Below are positions 1-8,121 of a DNA stretch of 43,450 nucleotides, piece by piece. Below the pieces are notes generated by a model. That model had not been told where the DNA came from. It worked only from the letters and a program-made list of their open reading frames with translations, and did not search any database. Position 1 is the stretch's first letter; each line of letters opens with the position of its first letter. The DNA comes from Nitrospira sp. GTDB lineage: Bacteria; Nitrospirota; Nitrospiria; Nitrospirales; Nitrospiraceae. The stretch spans positions 1 through 43,450 of the forward strand of contig JAHBWT010000029.1 in NCBI GenBank assembly GCA_019636815.1, given 5' to 3'. A program made the position numbers and the translations under genes.

Positions 1-567
1 CGGCGTGATCACGGGCAAGCCGATGGAGTGGCGGTGCTGGCGGAAGGGTTGATCGAAATTCTCGATCCTCATGATCTGGGCGGCTTGGAGCATATCGAGC
101 GAGACGAGCACGGTCATATACGCATGACGGAAGTGGACGTGGGCGACGTCTTGCGGCGGGAACTGGCGAAGCAGCTTCACGCGCTGGGGCTATCCACGAC
201 CCTTGTGGCGAAGAACGTCGGATATGAGCTCCGTTGCGCCGATCCGATTCCCTACGATATCGAGTACACGCGTGACCTTGGCTATTGCGCCGCGCAGTAT
301 CTGTTGGACGGCGGGACGGCGGCCATGGTCTCGATTCAGAATGGACGGTTCACCCCGATACCGTTCAAGCACATGGTGGATTCCTCAACCGGACGGACCA
401 AGGTCAGGATGGTGGATATCGATTCACAGTCCTATCAGATCGCTCGGCAATACATGATTCGGCTCACGGAGGATGATCTGAACAACCGGGACCTGTTGGG
501 CCGATATGCCGCGTTGAGCGGTCTGTCCGCTGAGGCGTTCAAAGAGCGGTTCAGCGGAGCGCACTGA
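1..567 (+). CDS. Phosphofructokinase family, C-terminal part (PPi-dependent type likely)
   Basis: This is a partial gene whose reading frame is open from base 1; about 188 residues of the C-terminal end are present. It reads through GVAVLAEGL, then GYELRCADPIP, EYTRDLGY, and a basic stretch GRTKVRMVDI. This layout belongs to the long bacterial 6-phosphofructokinases, many of which use pyrophosphate as phosphoryl donor and act reversibly on fructose 6-phosphate in glycolysis. The residues that separate ATP from PPi use lie in the missing N-terminal half, so donor choice cannot be read here. The gene ends 51 bp before a universal stress protein gene on the same strand. A GTG at 28 is an internal codon rather than a start, because the conserved frame runs through it from upstream. 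Confidence 0.75.
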   Translation, partial: RRDHGQADGVAVLAEGLIEILDPHDLGGLEHIERDEHGHIRMTEVDVGDVLRRELAKQLHALGLSTTLVAKNVGYELRCADPIPYDIEYTRDLGYCAAQYLLDGGTAAMVSIQNGRFTPIPFKHMVDSSTGRTKVRMVDIDSQSYQIARQYMIRLTEDDLNNRDLLGRYAALSGLSAEAFKERFSGAH

Positions 568-618
568 ACGCACGAGCTATATTTCGTCGAAGAACGATCC
601 AATAAAAAGGTATCCAAC

Positions 619-1476
619 ATGAAGATTCTGGCGGCGACGGATGGTTCCAAATACGGCAGATGGGCGATTGAATGGTTGGCAGACATGCCGTTTATCGTAC
701 AGCCGGTTGTTCGTATTCTGCATGTGGTCGACGTGGCTAGTGTTCGGGCTCCGTTTATGGTGCAACCGATCATTGCCGGTACGGAGCGCTACGTCCAGTC
801 TGAAGTCACTCGGTTGGAGAAGGCAGCCAAGGGCGCGAAAGAAGAGTCTGTCGCCTTGCTGGCCAAGTTAGGCTTGAATGGAGGGGTCACGGTGGAGCGA
901 GGCGCTGTGGCTGGCACCATCATGAAGTATGCGGAGCGCGGAGCGAGTCTTCTCTCGATCGGCTCTCGCGGGCTGGATGCTTTAGATCGCTTCATGCTGG
1001 GCAGTGTCTCCAATCATGCCATCCACCACGCGCCTTGTTCTGTCCTGGTGGTGAAAGAACGTCCTCGGCCTGTCCGACGCATCGTTCTTGCGATCGACGG
1101 GTCAGCCGCGTCCGATAAGGCGCTTCGGTTTCTCATGCGCCAAATTAATCCGACACCCGATGGTCCGGATCGCGCACCGATGCTGGTCACCGTGGTGCAC
1201 GCGATGCCGTATTTGAAGTATCCAGAGGTGAAAGAGGCCGGAAAACGGTTGATGCAGCGATACGGAGATAAGCTTGCGAGATCAGGCTTCCAGATTCGGG
1301 AGGCCCTGAGGCTTGGAAAACCGGCCGACGAAATTCTGAGCGTGGCGAAACGGGAGAAGGCGGATCTGATTGTGACCGGAGCCAAGGGACTCGGCGCGAT
1401 CCGCCGCGTACTGCTCGGCAGCGTGTCCACCCGCGTCGTTCAACATGCCCATTGCGGGGTACTCGTGGTTCGCTGA
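619..1476 (+). CDS. Universal stress protein, tandem UspA domains
   Basis: 285 residues forming two UspA domains in tandem (about 1-145 and 150-285). Each ends with the nucleotide-binding loop of the family: GSRGLDALDRFMLGSVS in the first and GAKGLGAIRRVLLGSVS in the second, followed by H-C-SVLVV or H-C-GVLVV. Both domains keep the G-x2-G-x9-G-S/T pattern of ATP-binding Usp proteins. The expected role is cytoplasmic, in stress or energy-limitation response, but the partner is unknown. The start has an AAAGG element about 8 nt upstream. No terminator is evident before the following regulator gene. Confidence 0.9.
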   Translation: MKILAATDGSKYGRWAIEWLADMPFIVQPVVRILHVVDVASVRAPFMVQPIIAGTERYVQSEVTRLEKAAKGAKEESVALLAKLGLNGGVTVERGAVAGTIMKYAERGASLLSIGSRGLDALDRFMLGSVSNHAIHHAPCSVLVVKERPRPVRRIVLAIDGSAASDKALRFLMRQINPTPDGPDRAPMLVTVVHAMPYLKYPEVKEAGKRLMQRYGDKLARSGFQIREALRLGKPADEILSVAKREKADLIVTGAKGLGAIRRVLLGSVSTRVVQHAHCGVLVVR

Positions 1477-1513
1477 TCGCCGAACCAAGAGAATAATGAC
1501 CCAATAGATGGGG

Positions 1514-1543
1514 TTGACGGGAAAGACTAAAGCACAATAGACT
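1514..1543 (+). promoter_or_regulatory. Candidate sigma70-type promoter of the marR gene
   Basis: TTGACG (1514-1519) is followed after 18 nt by TAGACT (1538-1543), 43 nt before the likely ATG of the MarR regulator. The -35 box matches 5 of 6 and the -10 box 4 of 6 of the consensus. Assigned by eye only. Confidence 0.35.
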
Positions 1544-1586
1544 ACCCCCTCGCCGAATGAACATGCATGAGGGAGAGGAGGGTTGT

Positions 1587-2264
1587 ATGTCAGCGCTACC
1601 GAAGGTCGACCAGGACTCGCTCCCTGATCGTTTGGTGACAGGGCTTTCAAAAATAGGTTTGGCGATGAAGAGCCGAACCTGGAGACGAAAGGGACGACAA
1701 GGTATCGGTCCATTGCAAATCCAGGTGCTGACGTTCCTCCGGTCTCGGCCGAACCATTCGGCGACCGTTTCAACGATTGCTCGGGAACTCTCCGTCAAGC
1801 TGCCCACCGCCTCTGAAGTCATCCGAACGCTTGAGCAAAAACGGTTAGTCCGTCGGCGACGCCGCGAAGTCGACAACCGCGTCGTGACCGTGCACCTCAC
1901 CTCACTGGGGGCCAAAGCGGGTCACGTGGAAAACCGATGGCCTGAAATTCTGGCGTCGGCGACCGAGAATCTGTCGACCCAAGAACAGGTCGCCCTCCTG
2001 ACGGCGCTTGTGAAGCTGATTCGCGCGCTTCAATTGCAAGGAGAAATTCAGGTTGCACGCATGTGCGTGTCCTGCGAACACTTCCGTCCCCATGCTCATG
2101 AGGATTTGCATTCGCCCCACCACTGTGGTTTCTACGACATTGCGTTTGGAGACGAGGCCTTCCGCCTCGATTGTCCGGAATATGTGGAAACGTCCATGGA
2201 GGATCATCCCCAAAGGGTGAATTCTTCTGAGACGGCGAAGGTAGCCCAATCTGCTCTGCTCTGA
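1587..2264 (+). CDS. MarR-family regulator with a Cys/His-rich C-terminal tail
   Basis: The start is placed at the ATG at 1587 because a strong GGAGAGGAGGG element ends 4 nt upstream; this gives 225 residues (an in-frame ATG at 1557 has no such site). Residues about 40-125 form a MarR winged helix: QIQVLTFLRSR, then a recognition helix around LPTASEVIRTLEQK and a basic wing RRRRREVDNR. After the dimerisation helices comes a segment with C-V-S-C-E-H, then H-H-C-G-F, then D-C-P-E. Such a Cys/His set suggests a metal or Fe-S ligand site or a redox switch, giving a regulator that senses metal or redox state rather than a phenolic ligand (inference). It lies between a universal stress gene and convergent lipoprotein genes; no target operator was identified. 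Confidence 0.8.
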   Translation: MSALPKVDQDSLPDRLVTGLSKIGLAMKSRTWRRKGRQGIGPLQIQVLTFLRSRPNHSATVSTIARELSVKLPTASEVIRTLEQKRLVRRRRREVDNRVVTVHLTSLGAKAGHVENRWPEILASATENLSTQEQVALLTALVKLIRALQLQGEIQVARMCVSCEHFRPHAHEDLHSPHHCGFYDIAFGDEAFRLDCPEYVETSMEDHPQRVNSSETAKVAQSALL

Positions 2265-2277
2265 TCGCGGGGAACAG

Positions 2278-2835
2278 TTATCGTCCTGGTTCCTTGGTTT
2301 GTTTCATATAGAGCAATCGGTCCTCCTCAATCCTTCCCGTTAAGTCTTCCAAGGCCAACCGTAGCGCAGTTTCAATAGGAACACGATCGGAATCCGTCAC
2401 CCACCGTACTGACGAACCCGCCACCGTGTATTCAACATGATATGAGTTGATAGGCTGTTCCGCTTCACTCATCTCCCCTTGTAGGACGATCCGGTAATGA
2501 TAGAGACCTCGTAGGGAGGTGAGGGACAGTTTAGTGGCCACGCGAAGCGTGACGTCACCTGGCTCACTTGAAACCGATGCAAAGGTGCCGCGTTGTTGCA
2601 GGTAGCCCAGGATTGCCTGGTTGAGATCGGACTGCGACCATTTCAGCAGCGTGATGCCCGGCCGATGGTCGGCGCCTTCCAGTGAGGGAGCGCTCACGAT
2701 GAGCTGAAGGTCTCGGGGAATGCCGGCGGATGAAGACTCGCTCGGAAGCGGTGTCACATGAATTCTGTGGACACAGCTTGCGCACGTTACCCATAGTGAG
2801 AGCAGCGCAATGATGGTCTGGGTCGGGAACGGCAT
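2278..2835 (-). CDS. Exported protein of unknown function
   Basis: 185 residues with a hydrophobic N-terminal segment (TIIALLSLWVT) ending at CASC, so the product is exported and could be a lipoprotein, although the lipobox is imperfect. The mature part is a mixed alpha/beta domain with alternating hydrophobic strands (LQLIVSAP, VTLRVATKLSLTSL, YHYRIVLQGEM, YHVEYTVAG). This resembles small envelope lipoproteins in general, but I cannot assign a family. It is convergent with the marR gene (13 bp between stop codons) and lies downstream of a second lipoprotein gene on the same strand, with which it may be cotranscribed. Confidence 0.65.
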   Translation of the reverse strand: MPFPTQTIIALLSLWVTCASCVHRIHVTPLPSESSSAGIPRDLQLIVSAPSLEGADHRPGITLLKWSQSDLNQAILGYLQQRGTFASVSSEPGDVTLRVATKLSLTSLRGLYHYRIVLQGEMSEAEQPINSYHVEYTVAGSSVRWVTDSDRVPIETALRLALEDLTGRIEEDRLLYMKQTKEPGR

Positions 2836-2883
2836 ATGCAGTTGACTAAAGGGGGAATAGCCTCATTGGACCGCCGTCTCAGA

Positions 2884-3378
2884 TCAAGGAGTCAGACTCG
2901 GACTCGGAACGGGCTCTGAGGCAATCTCCACGTCGTTCAACGCTCGCATGGCCTGTTCTCGGTACACACGCTCTGTCGGATCCGTATATGTATCAATCAC
3001 ACGTCGATAGGATGCGCGAGCCTTCTCCGGTTGCTGCTTGATCGTGAAATATTGTCCCAGGGCGATCCAGTTTTGGGCGGCCGTTTCTCTGGCGGTTTTC
3101 ATCAGGGCGAACTCCCGCTCGGCCTGTGTCGTCCCTTGTCCGTGGCTTCGTTTCAAGACCGTTTCAGCCATGTGATCGGCCATGACTTCAATTTGCTCGT
3201 TCTCGTGAACCGCGGCACCCACTCGATTGTTCTTGAGGTGACCGTAGAAGTCTTCGACGTGAGTCTTGATGACGTCGACTCGGCGCTCATAGGAGTCTTG
3301 CGCGCAACCGGACAGGGTCAACAGGAGCAGCGCGGTGACACAGGCTATTCGGGAAGAGAAGGACTGTGGCGCGATCAT
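2884..3378 (-). CDS. Small lipoprotein with TPR-like helices
   Basis: 164 residues. The N-terminus is a lipoprotein signal: basic residues, VTALLLLTLSGC with a clear LSGC lipobox (Cys about position 26). The rest is predicted helical, with a stretch resembling a single tetratricopeptide unit near WIALGQYFTIKQQPEKARAS, and the tail ends in a Pro/Ser-rich segment. It is therefore probably anchored in an envelope membrane as a scaffold or assembly protein (inference). It is transcribed ahead of the exported protein at 2278-2835, 48 bp away. Confidence 0.7.
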   Translation of the reverse strand: MIAPQSFSSRIACVTALLLLTLSGCAQDSYERRVDVIKTHVEDFYGHLKNNRVGAAVHENEQIEVMADHMAETVLKRSHGQGTTQAEREFALMKTARETAAQNWIALGQYFTIKQQPEKARASYRRVIDTYTDPTERVYREQAMRALNDVEIASEPVPSPSLTP

Positions 3379-3518
3379 CGTGGACCCTCATGGGTGAACG
3401 TCTAAGGAGGTCTCGAACCAGTGGAGTCTAACACATGGCCTTCCACGCAAACACTACCCCAATCGGTGGGGAGTTGGGATGCCGTTCTCCCTGTTGAACG
3501 TATGCGAAGAGAAGCCCC

Positions 3519-3548
3519 TTGAACCTCTTACGATGGCTGCGCTATCTT
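3519..3548 (+). promoter_or_regulatory. Candidate promoter upstream of rubrerythrin gene
   Basis: TTGAAC (3519-3524) and TATCTT (3543-3548) are separated by 18 nt and lie about 80 nt before the rubrerythrin start. The rest of the interval 3379-3627 holds no recognisable gene. Confidence 0.35.
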
Positions 3549-3627
3549 AATACCCGGTTTCCAGGCGACGAAGATTCTTGCGGAAGTCAGTAAAGGGTGG
3601 GCCTTCGAATAAGGAGGAGGGGTGATT

Positions 3628-4053
3628 ATGGGAAAGAGCTTAAAAGGGACCAAGAGTCACGACAATCTGAAGCATGCGTTTGCGGGAGAATCTCAAGCCA
3701 ACCGTCGGTATCTGTATTTCGCTCGCCGAGCGGATATCGAAGGTTATCCTGACGTCGGTGGACTCTTCCGAGATACCTCGGAGGCAGAGACCGGCCATGC
3801 CTTCGGCCATCTGGACTTCTTGAAAGAAGTCGGGGATCCAGCCACCGGTGTGCCCATGGGCAACACGGATGCGAACCTCAAGTCCGCGATCGAGGGCGAA
3901 ACGTACGAATACACGCAGATGTATCCAGGAATGGCGAAGACCGCGCGAGACGAGGGGTTTCCCGAGTTGGCCGAATGGTTTGAAACGTTGGCGAAAGCCG
4001 AACGATCCCACGCCAACCGGTTTCAAAAGGGGTTGGATAGTCTGAAGGCCTGA
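3628..4053 (+). CDS. Rubrerythrin-family diiron protein without rubredoxin domain
   Basis: 141 residues from the ATG at 3628, preceded at 7 nt by AAGGAGGAGG; a GTG two codons earlier is less well placed. The sequence is a ferritin-like four-helix bundle with the rubrerythrin diiron ligands in GES-x-A-N-R-R-Y, S-E-A-E-T-G-H, E-G-E-T-Y-E and K-A-E-R-S-H. The C-terminal CxxC rubredoxin domain of classical rubrerythrin is absent, so electrons must come from a partner. The family reduces hydrogen peroxide. It is followed by an Fe-S protein and a DUF3501 protein, a neighbourhood I know from other bacteria, suggesting the three work together. Confidence 0.88.
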   Translation: MGKSLKGTKSHDNLKHAFAGESQANRRYLYFARRADIEGYPDVGGLFRDTSEAETGHAFGHLDFLKEVGDPATGVPMGNTDANLKSAIEGETYEYTQMYPGMAKTARDEGFPELAEWFETLAKAERSHANRFQKGLDSLKA

Positions 4054-4154
4054 CGGCCTGGGTATCGGCGCGCGTTCAGCGGTCAGTTTTCGGCGACGTG
4101 GCGTAAATCCGTCGGCGAAGGCTGGCCGCTGATCATTTTTTGGAAAAAGGAACG

Positions 4155-5429
4155 ATGAAAGGTCTCAGTCTCATTCAACCGGTCGACGCCAAGCAGTTGG
4201 AGAAAGAAACCCTGCGGATTTACGAGGTCTGCGACGGTTGCCGGCGCTGCTTCAATCTGTGCCCCTCGTTCAACACCCTGCTGGATCGTATTGACGTGTA
4301 CGAGGGTGATGTGACCAAGCTGACCCCGGCCGATCATCATCAGGTCGTCGACGAATGCTACTATTGCAAGCTCTGTTTCAACCATTGCCCGTATACTCCA
4401 CCGCATCACTATGAAATCGATTTTCCCCATTTGATGGTGGCCTGGAAGAAGCGTCTCGCCGCAGAGCGCGGCGTCCGGTGGAGAGATCGTCTGTTAGTCA
4501 TGACTGATACAATCGGGCGACTGGCGAGCGCGACCGCCTCGATCACGAACACATTGTTGGGTAACCGGCTGGTGCGCCGTGTCCTTGAACGGGTCATGGG
4601 GATTCATCAAGACCGCCGTCTGCTGCACTTCTCTCGAGAGACGTTTCCCCGTTGGTTCGGCCGTCGAGCGAAGCCGATAACAGCCGATCCTCCTGTCCGC
4701 AAGGTCGCCCTGTTTTCCAGCTGCCTCGTGAACTTTCAGGCGACGGATGTCGGCAAGGCGGCGGTGCAAGTGCTGGAGAAGAACGGCGTGCAGGTCGTGG
4801 TGCCGGAGCAGCGCTGTTGCGGGATGCCGAGTTTCGATATCGGTGATACGCAAGCGATTCAACAAGCCGCGCGAAGTAATGTCGCGTCATTGCATCCGTG
4901 GGTGCTCGAGGGCTACGATGTCGTGGTTCCGACCGCCAGTTGCAGCTTGATGTTGAAACGCGAATATCCGGAGCTTCAGCGCGATGAGCAGACCAAACAG
5001 ATCGCCGAACGGACCTTCGATATCTGCGAATATCTCATGGGGATGAAAAAGACCGGCCATCTGGCGACCGATTTCACTATGAAGCCCGGGCGCGTCGCGT
5101 ATCAGATTCCCTGCCATTTGAGGGATCAGAATATCGGGTTTAAGTCGAAGGAACTTATGGAGTGCGCCGGCGCGCAAGTCGAGGTCATCGAGCAGTGCTC
5201 CGGGCATGATGGCGCCTGGTCGGCCAAAACGGAATTTTTCCCGCTGTCGATGAAAATTGCCGGGAAGGCCGTCCGTGCGATAGCACAAGCCCACCCCGAC
5301 CTTGTCGCTTCGGATTGCCCGCTGGCCGGATTGCAGCTGGATCAGGCCGGGGCGTCGGCGCGCGCGCCGGGTACGACCGTGCTCCATCCGATACAGATAG
5401 TCCGCAATGCCTATGGGTTATCCGCATAG
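4155..5429 (+). CDS. Fe-S oxidoreductase with ferredoxin and two CCG domains (GlpC/HdrB-like)
   Basis: About 424 residues, start set at the ATG at 4155 just after AAAAAGGA; a TTG at 4140 is possible. The N-terminal part carries two 4Fe-4S ferredoxin motifs: C-D-G-C-R-R-C-F-N-L-C-P and C-Y-Y-C-K-L-C-F-N-H-C-P. The C-terminal half has two cysteine-rich CCG domains, seen as FSSCLVNF...RCCGMPSFD and PCHLRDQ...CSGHDGAWS. This matches the GlpC/HdrB-like family, which passes electrons between flavin or thiol partners. In the second CCG block the usual CCG reads C-S-G. As a neighbour of a rubrerythrin lacking rubredoxin, it is a plausible electron donor (inference). Confidence 0.85.
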   Translation: MKGLSLIQPVDAKQLEKETLRIYEVCDGCRRCFNLCPSFNTLLDRIDVYEGDVTKLTPADHHQVVDECYYCKLCFNHCPYTPPHHYEIDFPHLMVAWKKRLAAERGVRWRDRLLVMTDTIGRLASATASITNTLLGNRLVRRVLERVMGIHQDRRLLHFSRETFPRWFGRRAKPITADPPVRKVALFSSCLVNFQATDVGKAAVQVLEKNGVQVVVPEQRCCGMPSFDIGDTQAIQQAARSNVASLHPWVLEGYDVVVPTASCSLMLKREYPELQRDEQTKQIAERTFDICEYLMGMKKTGHLATDFTMKPGRVAYQIPCHLRDQNIGFKSKELMECAGAQVEVIEQCSGHDGAWSAKTEFFPLSMKIAGKAVRAIAQAHPDLVASDCPLAGLQLDQAGASARAPGTTVLHPIQIVRNAYGLSA

Positions 5430-5487
5430 CGGTGAACGCCAAGTGTCCGGCGACATCTGTGCGTACCGAAGCATGTGAGGAAGTTCG

Positions 5488-6084
5488 ATGAAGGCACTTA
5501 CGGCAGACGATCTCATCTCGATTGAAGAATATGATCGGAGACGCGAGTCGTTTCGGGCGGGCATCATCGCGCTGAAGCAGCGGCGCCGAATTGCCGTTGG
5601 TCCCTTGATTACCGTGGTATTCGAAAACCGGGAAACGCTCCGGTTTCAGATCCAGGAAATGATCAGAGCGGAGCGCATCGTCGATCCGGCTAAGATTCAG
5701 GATGAGTTGGAAGTGTATAATGCGCTGCTGCCGGATCCTGGCGAATTGAGCGCGACGCTCTTGATTGAAATCGCCGACGAGGCGGACGTCAAAGAGAAAC
5801 TCGATCAATTCATGGGCCTGGATCGCGGCGACAAGGTCGCGATTATAGCCGGCGGCGAAACGGTCTTCGGAGAATTCGAAGGCGGTCGGAGCCACGAGAC
5901 GAAGATCAGCGCGGTTCATTTCGTGCGGTTTCGACCGACGGCGGCGATGAAGCAGGCGTTTGCGGACCTTACTCGACCGGTGACGATTCGAGTGGCCCAC
6001 GGTGGGTATCGGCATGAGGTTTCTGCCCCAGGTACAATGAGGGAAGAGTGGCTTGCCGACTTGCAAGGCGACACCCAGCCGTAA
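5488..6084 (+). CDS. DUF3501 family protein
   Basis: 198 residues beginning MKALTADDLISIEEYDRRR, which matches the start of DUF3501 proteins. The body contains TVVFENRETLRFQIQEM and a helix with ELEVYNALLPDPGELSATL, both typical of the family. No catalytic residue set is known for it, and no membrane or export signal is visible. It lies 58 bp after the CCG-domain Fe-S gene on the same strand and completes the rubrerythrin / Fe-S / DUF3501 set. A role in peroxide or redox defence is inferred from that conserved neighbourhood only. Confidence 0.8.
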   Translation: MKALTADDLISIEEYDRRRESFRAGIIALKQRRRIAVGPLITVVFENRETLRFQIQEMIRAERIVDPAKIQDELEVYNALLPDPGELSATLLIEIADEADVKEKLDQFMGLDRGDKVAIIAGGETVFGEFEGGRSHETKISAVHFVRFRPTAAMKQAFADLTRPVTIRVAHGGYRHEVSAPGTMREEWLADLQGDTQP

Positions 6085-6137
6085 CCGCTGGAGGCTGATC
6101 GAGTCATTCAGTACTCAGACGTCAGCACGTGAGGATT

Positions 6138-6899
6138 ATGCCCACTGTTCGGTTGACCAAGCGCATCGAGTTCGCCGCCGCGCATCGCTATATGCGGCCG
6201 GAGTGGGATGAAGCCAAGAATCGTGCGGCATTCGGCCGCTGCTACAACCCCCCCGCTCACGGACATAACTATCTGTTGGAACTGACCGTCTCCGGCGAAA
6301 TCGATCCGAAGACCGGCATGGTCGTCAATCTGTTCGATCTCAAGCGGGTGCTCCTCGATGTGATCGAAGAATTCGACCACAAGAACTTGAACCTCGACAT
6401 GCCCTATTTCAAAGACCGAATCCCCACATCGGAGAATTTTGCGCATGTGCTGTGGGCAAAGTTGGCCGTGCAACAGGATATCGGAACCCTGCATACCCTT
6501 CGGTTGTGCGAGGATGAAGATCTGTATGCCGAGGTCACCGCTGCAGACGGTCGGGAGACCGCCGCCGTCACCAAACGGTACATGTTCAACGCTGCCCAAA
6601 AGGACCATCAAGGACGAGATTGGGATTGTTTTGTGACGGTGCGCGGACGGATCGATCCGACGACGGGCATGGTGACCGATATTGGGGCATTGGATCGGCT
6701 GGTGCAGGGCAGAATCATCAAAAAATTCGACCGGCAGGATCTGTCGCTCGTTCTGAACCGCCAGGATGTGACCGGAGAAGATTTGGCTCAGGCCATTTGG
6801 CAGGAACTCGCGTCACGTATCACACAGGGCACCTTGACCAACATCCGGCTGGTTCCCTCCCGCGATCTGACGTACGAAGCGTCGGGCTCGCTCCAGTAA
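6138..6899 (+). CDS. Duplicated-domain 6-pyruvoyl-tetrahydropterin synthase / QueD-like protein
   Basis: 253 residues from the ATG at 6138 (a GTG at 6129 is an alternative). Residues 1-125 form a complete PTPS/QueD domain with zinc-ligand histidines in AAAHRYM and AHGHNY, a Cys in GRCYNPP, and the downstream FDHKNLN and TSENFA motifs. Residues about 130-253 are a second copy of the fold (VTVRGRIDPTTGMVTDIGAL, FDRQDLS, TGEDLAQAIW) with the metal-binding histidines gone. QueD makes 6-carboxytetrahydropterin for queuosine and other 7-deazapurines. The second half may be structural or bind a ligand without catalysis. Not in an obvious queuosine operon. Confidence 0.85.
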   Translation: MPTVRLTKRIEFAAAHRYMRPEWDEAKNRAAFGRCYNPPAHGHNYLLELTVSGEIDPKTGMVVNLFDLKRVLLDVIEEFDHKNLNLDMPYFKDRIPTSENFAHVLWAKLAVQQDIGTLHTLRLCEDEDLYAEVTAADGRETAAVTKRYMFNAAQKDHQGRDWDCFVTVRGRIDPTTGMVTDIGALDRLVQGRIIKKFDRQDLSLVLNRQDVTGEDLAQAIWQELASRITQGTLTNIRLVPSRDLTYEASGSLQ

Positions 6900-7122
6900 G
6901 CAGATCTCAGCCAACGAAACCGCCCATAATCACCGGCCGGTTTCGAATCCATCGGACCTTCTCCCGGACATCTCGATAGACCATCCTCACCCAAGATGGG
7001 CGCCATCTGCGGCGCGATCACCGTCGCAGTAGGAGGCCTCTGGACCAAAAACTAGGAGCTTTCCCAGCTCTGCTGGCCTCTCCGTGCAGGTACAGTACGT
7101 TATCATGAGCCAAGGAGGCATT

Positions 7123-7554
7123 ATGATTTCGACTTCAAAAGTTGGTCGAGTGTTGTCAGGTGGACTTCTGTTGTTTCTGGGACTATTCGGTATGCCACAG
7201 GTTGGTGCTGTCGCGTCGGCATCCGATTCAGCATTCGACAAGGCGATAGGAAGCCCATGCGACGTACCACCTGGGCAGAATGCTATGCGGGCCGAGGAAG
7301 CGGCTGAGACGTCGGGAACCCGTATGATTTCCGGGGAAGTGATACGCGTGGAGGGCGCGAATTATTTTGTAAAAGATAAGAGCGGGAAAGAAATACGCTT
7401 GCGGACCGATCAGAGGACGGGGAAACCTGAAATTGGCCAGGGCGATCACATTTCAGCGAACGTGGACGAGCAGAACCATGCCCTGTGGATTCGATCGAAC
7501 AAAATGACGGATCGTCGAACCGAGCACGCCTCGGTTGACTGCAACCCGAATTAA
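7123..7554 (+). CDS. Small exported protein of unknown function
   Basis: 143 residues from the ATG at 7123, chosen because AAGGAGG lies 5 nt upstream. The N-terminus is a Sec signal peptide (basic start, SGGLLLFLGLFG, cleavage near AVASA). The mature domain reads as a short beta barrel: ISGEVIRVEGANYFVKDKSG followed by KEIRLRTD, GDHISANVD and HALWIRS. This repeats the 'modify a value, carry a salt or charge' style of OB-like periplasmic proteins, but I assign no function. The 223 bp before the gene (6900-7122) hold nothing I recognise. Its stop codon coincides with the end of the transposase remnant on the other strand. Confidence 0.7.
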   Translation: MISTSKVGRVLSGGLLLFLGLFGMPQVGAVASASDSAFDKAIGSPCDVPPGQNAMRAEEAAETSGTRMISGEVIRVEGANYFVKDKSGKEIRLRTDQRTGKPEIGQGDHISANVDEQNHALWIRSNKMTDRRTEHASVDCNPN

Positions 7555-7812
7555 ACGGGAAGACGTTCTCCAGGCACGCTATCGATAAATGTTTGCCTCG
7601 GCGCCTTGCCGTAGCACCGGCGGTCGTAACGGGAGTGCTGCGCACTGTACTTCTGCAGCCGGACATCCAAGTCGGCTTTGGAGTTCTTTCAAGATCCGAT
7701 GGATTTTCTTCCGGAACACCTCGATAGAACTCGTTCAACATCGTCTTGTGATCGTACAACTTCGCAAATCGACCTTGCTGCAGGTATTGGGGTTAAGGTC
7801 GTTCGCGCCGGC
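7551..7812 (-). pseudogene. Decayed C-terminal end of an integrase-core (DDE) transposase, IS3/IS481-like
   Basis: Reading the minus strand through three frames gives, in order, KLYDHKTMLNEFYRG, then FRKKIHRILKELQ, then ADLDVRLQKYS, RRCYGKAPRQTFIDS and a stop. This is the order of the last 70 or so residues of IS3/IS481-type transposases, where the intact family reads E-R-F-H-K-T-x-L-N-E-F-Y, F-R-K-K-I-Y, L-Q-x-D-L-D-x-W-L, Y-N-x-E-R-x-H and C-Y-G-K-T-P-x-Q-T-F-L-D. At least two frameshifts and substitutions (for example R-H lost around SAQHSRYD) make it non-functional. No matching inverted repeats were found. It marks the left edge of the restriction/Argonaute island. Confidence 0.6.
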
Positions 7813-8121
7813 CTGACCACCATCGAATCTGCTGTCCCTCCTGTCGCCAAGTAACCCACGCTCGCACTTCGGCGAAGCCGGTCGCTTCTGGAACCGGCAG
7901 AAGAGCGTTGACCGGTATCGTGAGTGTCCCCCGTCTCTGGCCCGATCCACAAAACAGACCGGATAAAACCAGCCTTAGCCCTCGGGCCCCGCTCAGCACG
8001 TACCACTCAGAACTTGGTGTTTTTTCAAGAGGAAGCGTGCTTCTTCCAGGGAAAAAGGGTAAGCTGCGGCGAAAACACTGGTATGTTATTGGGTTCGGAA
8101 TCGGAAAGGGACCATTGATGG
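7813..8121. other. Intergenic region upstream of hsdM
   Basis: No convincing gene. The minus strand has a 68-codon open stretch (7793-7999) whose end resembles real protein (AEVRAWVTWRQEGQ), possibly another gene remnant, but it has no recognisable family. The promoter of the hsd operon should lie here; I could not settle on one. Confidence 0.4.

Noticed and set aside
7793-7999. A 68-codon minus-strand frame upstream of hsdM
   Set aside because: No ribosome site, no family match, and it sits between a decayed transposase and hsdM; mentioned only as a possible remnant.
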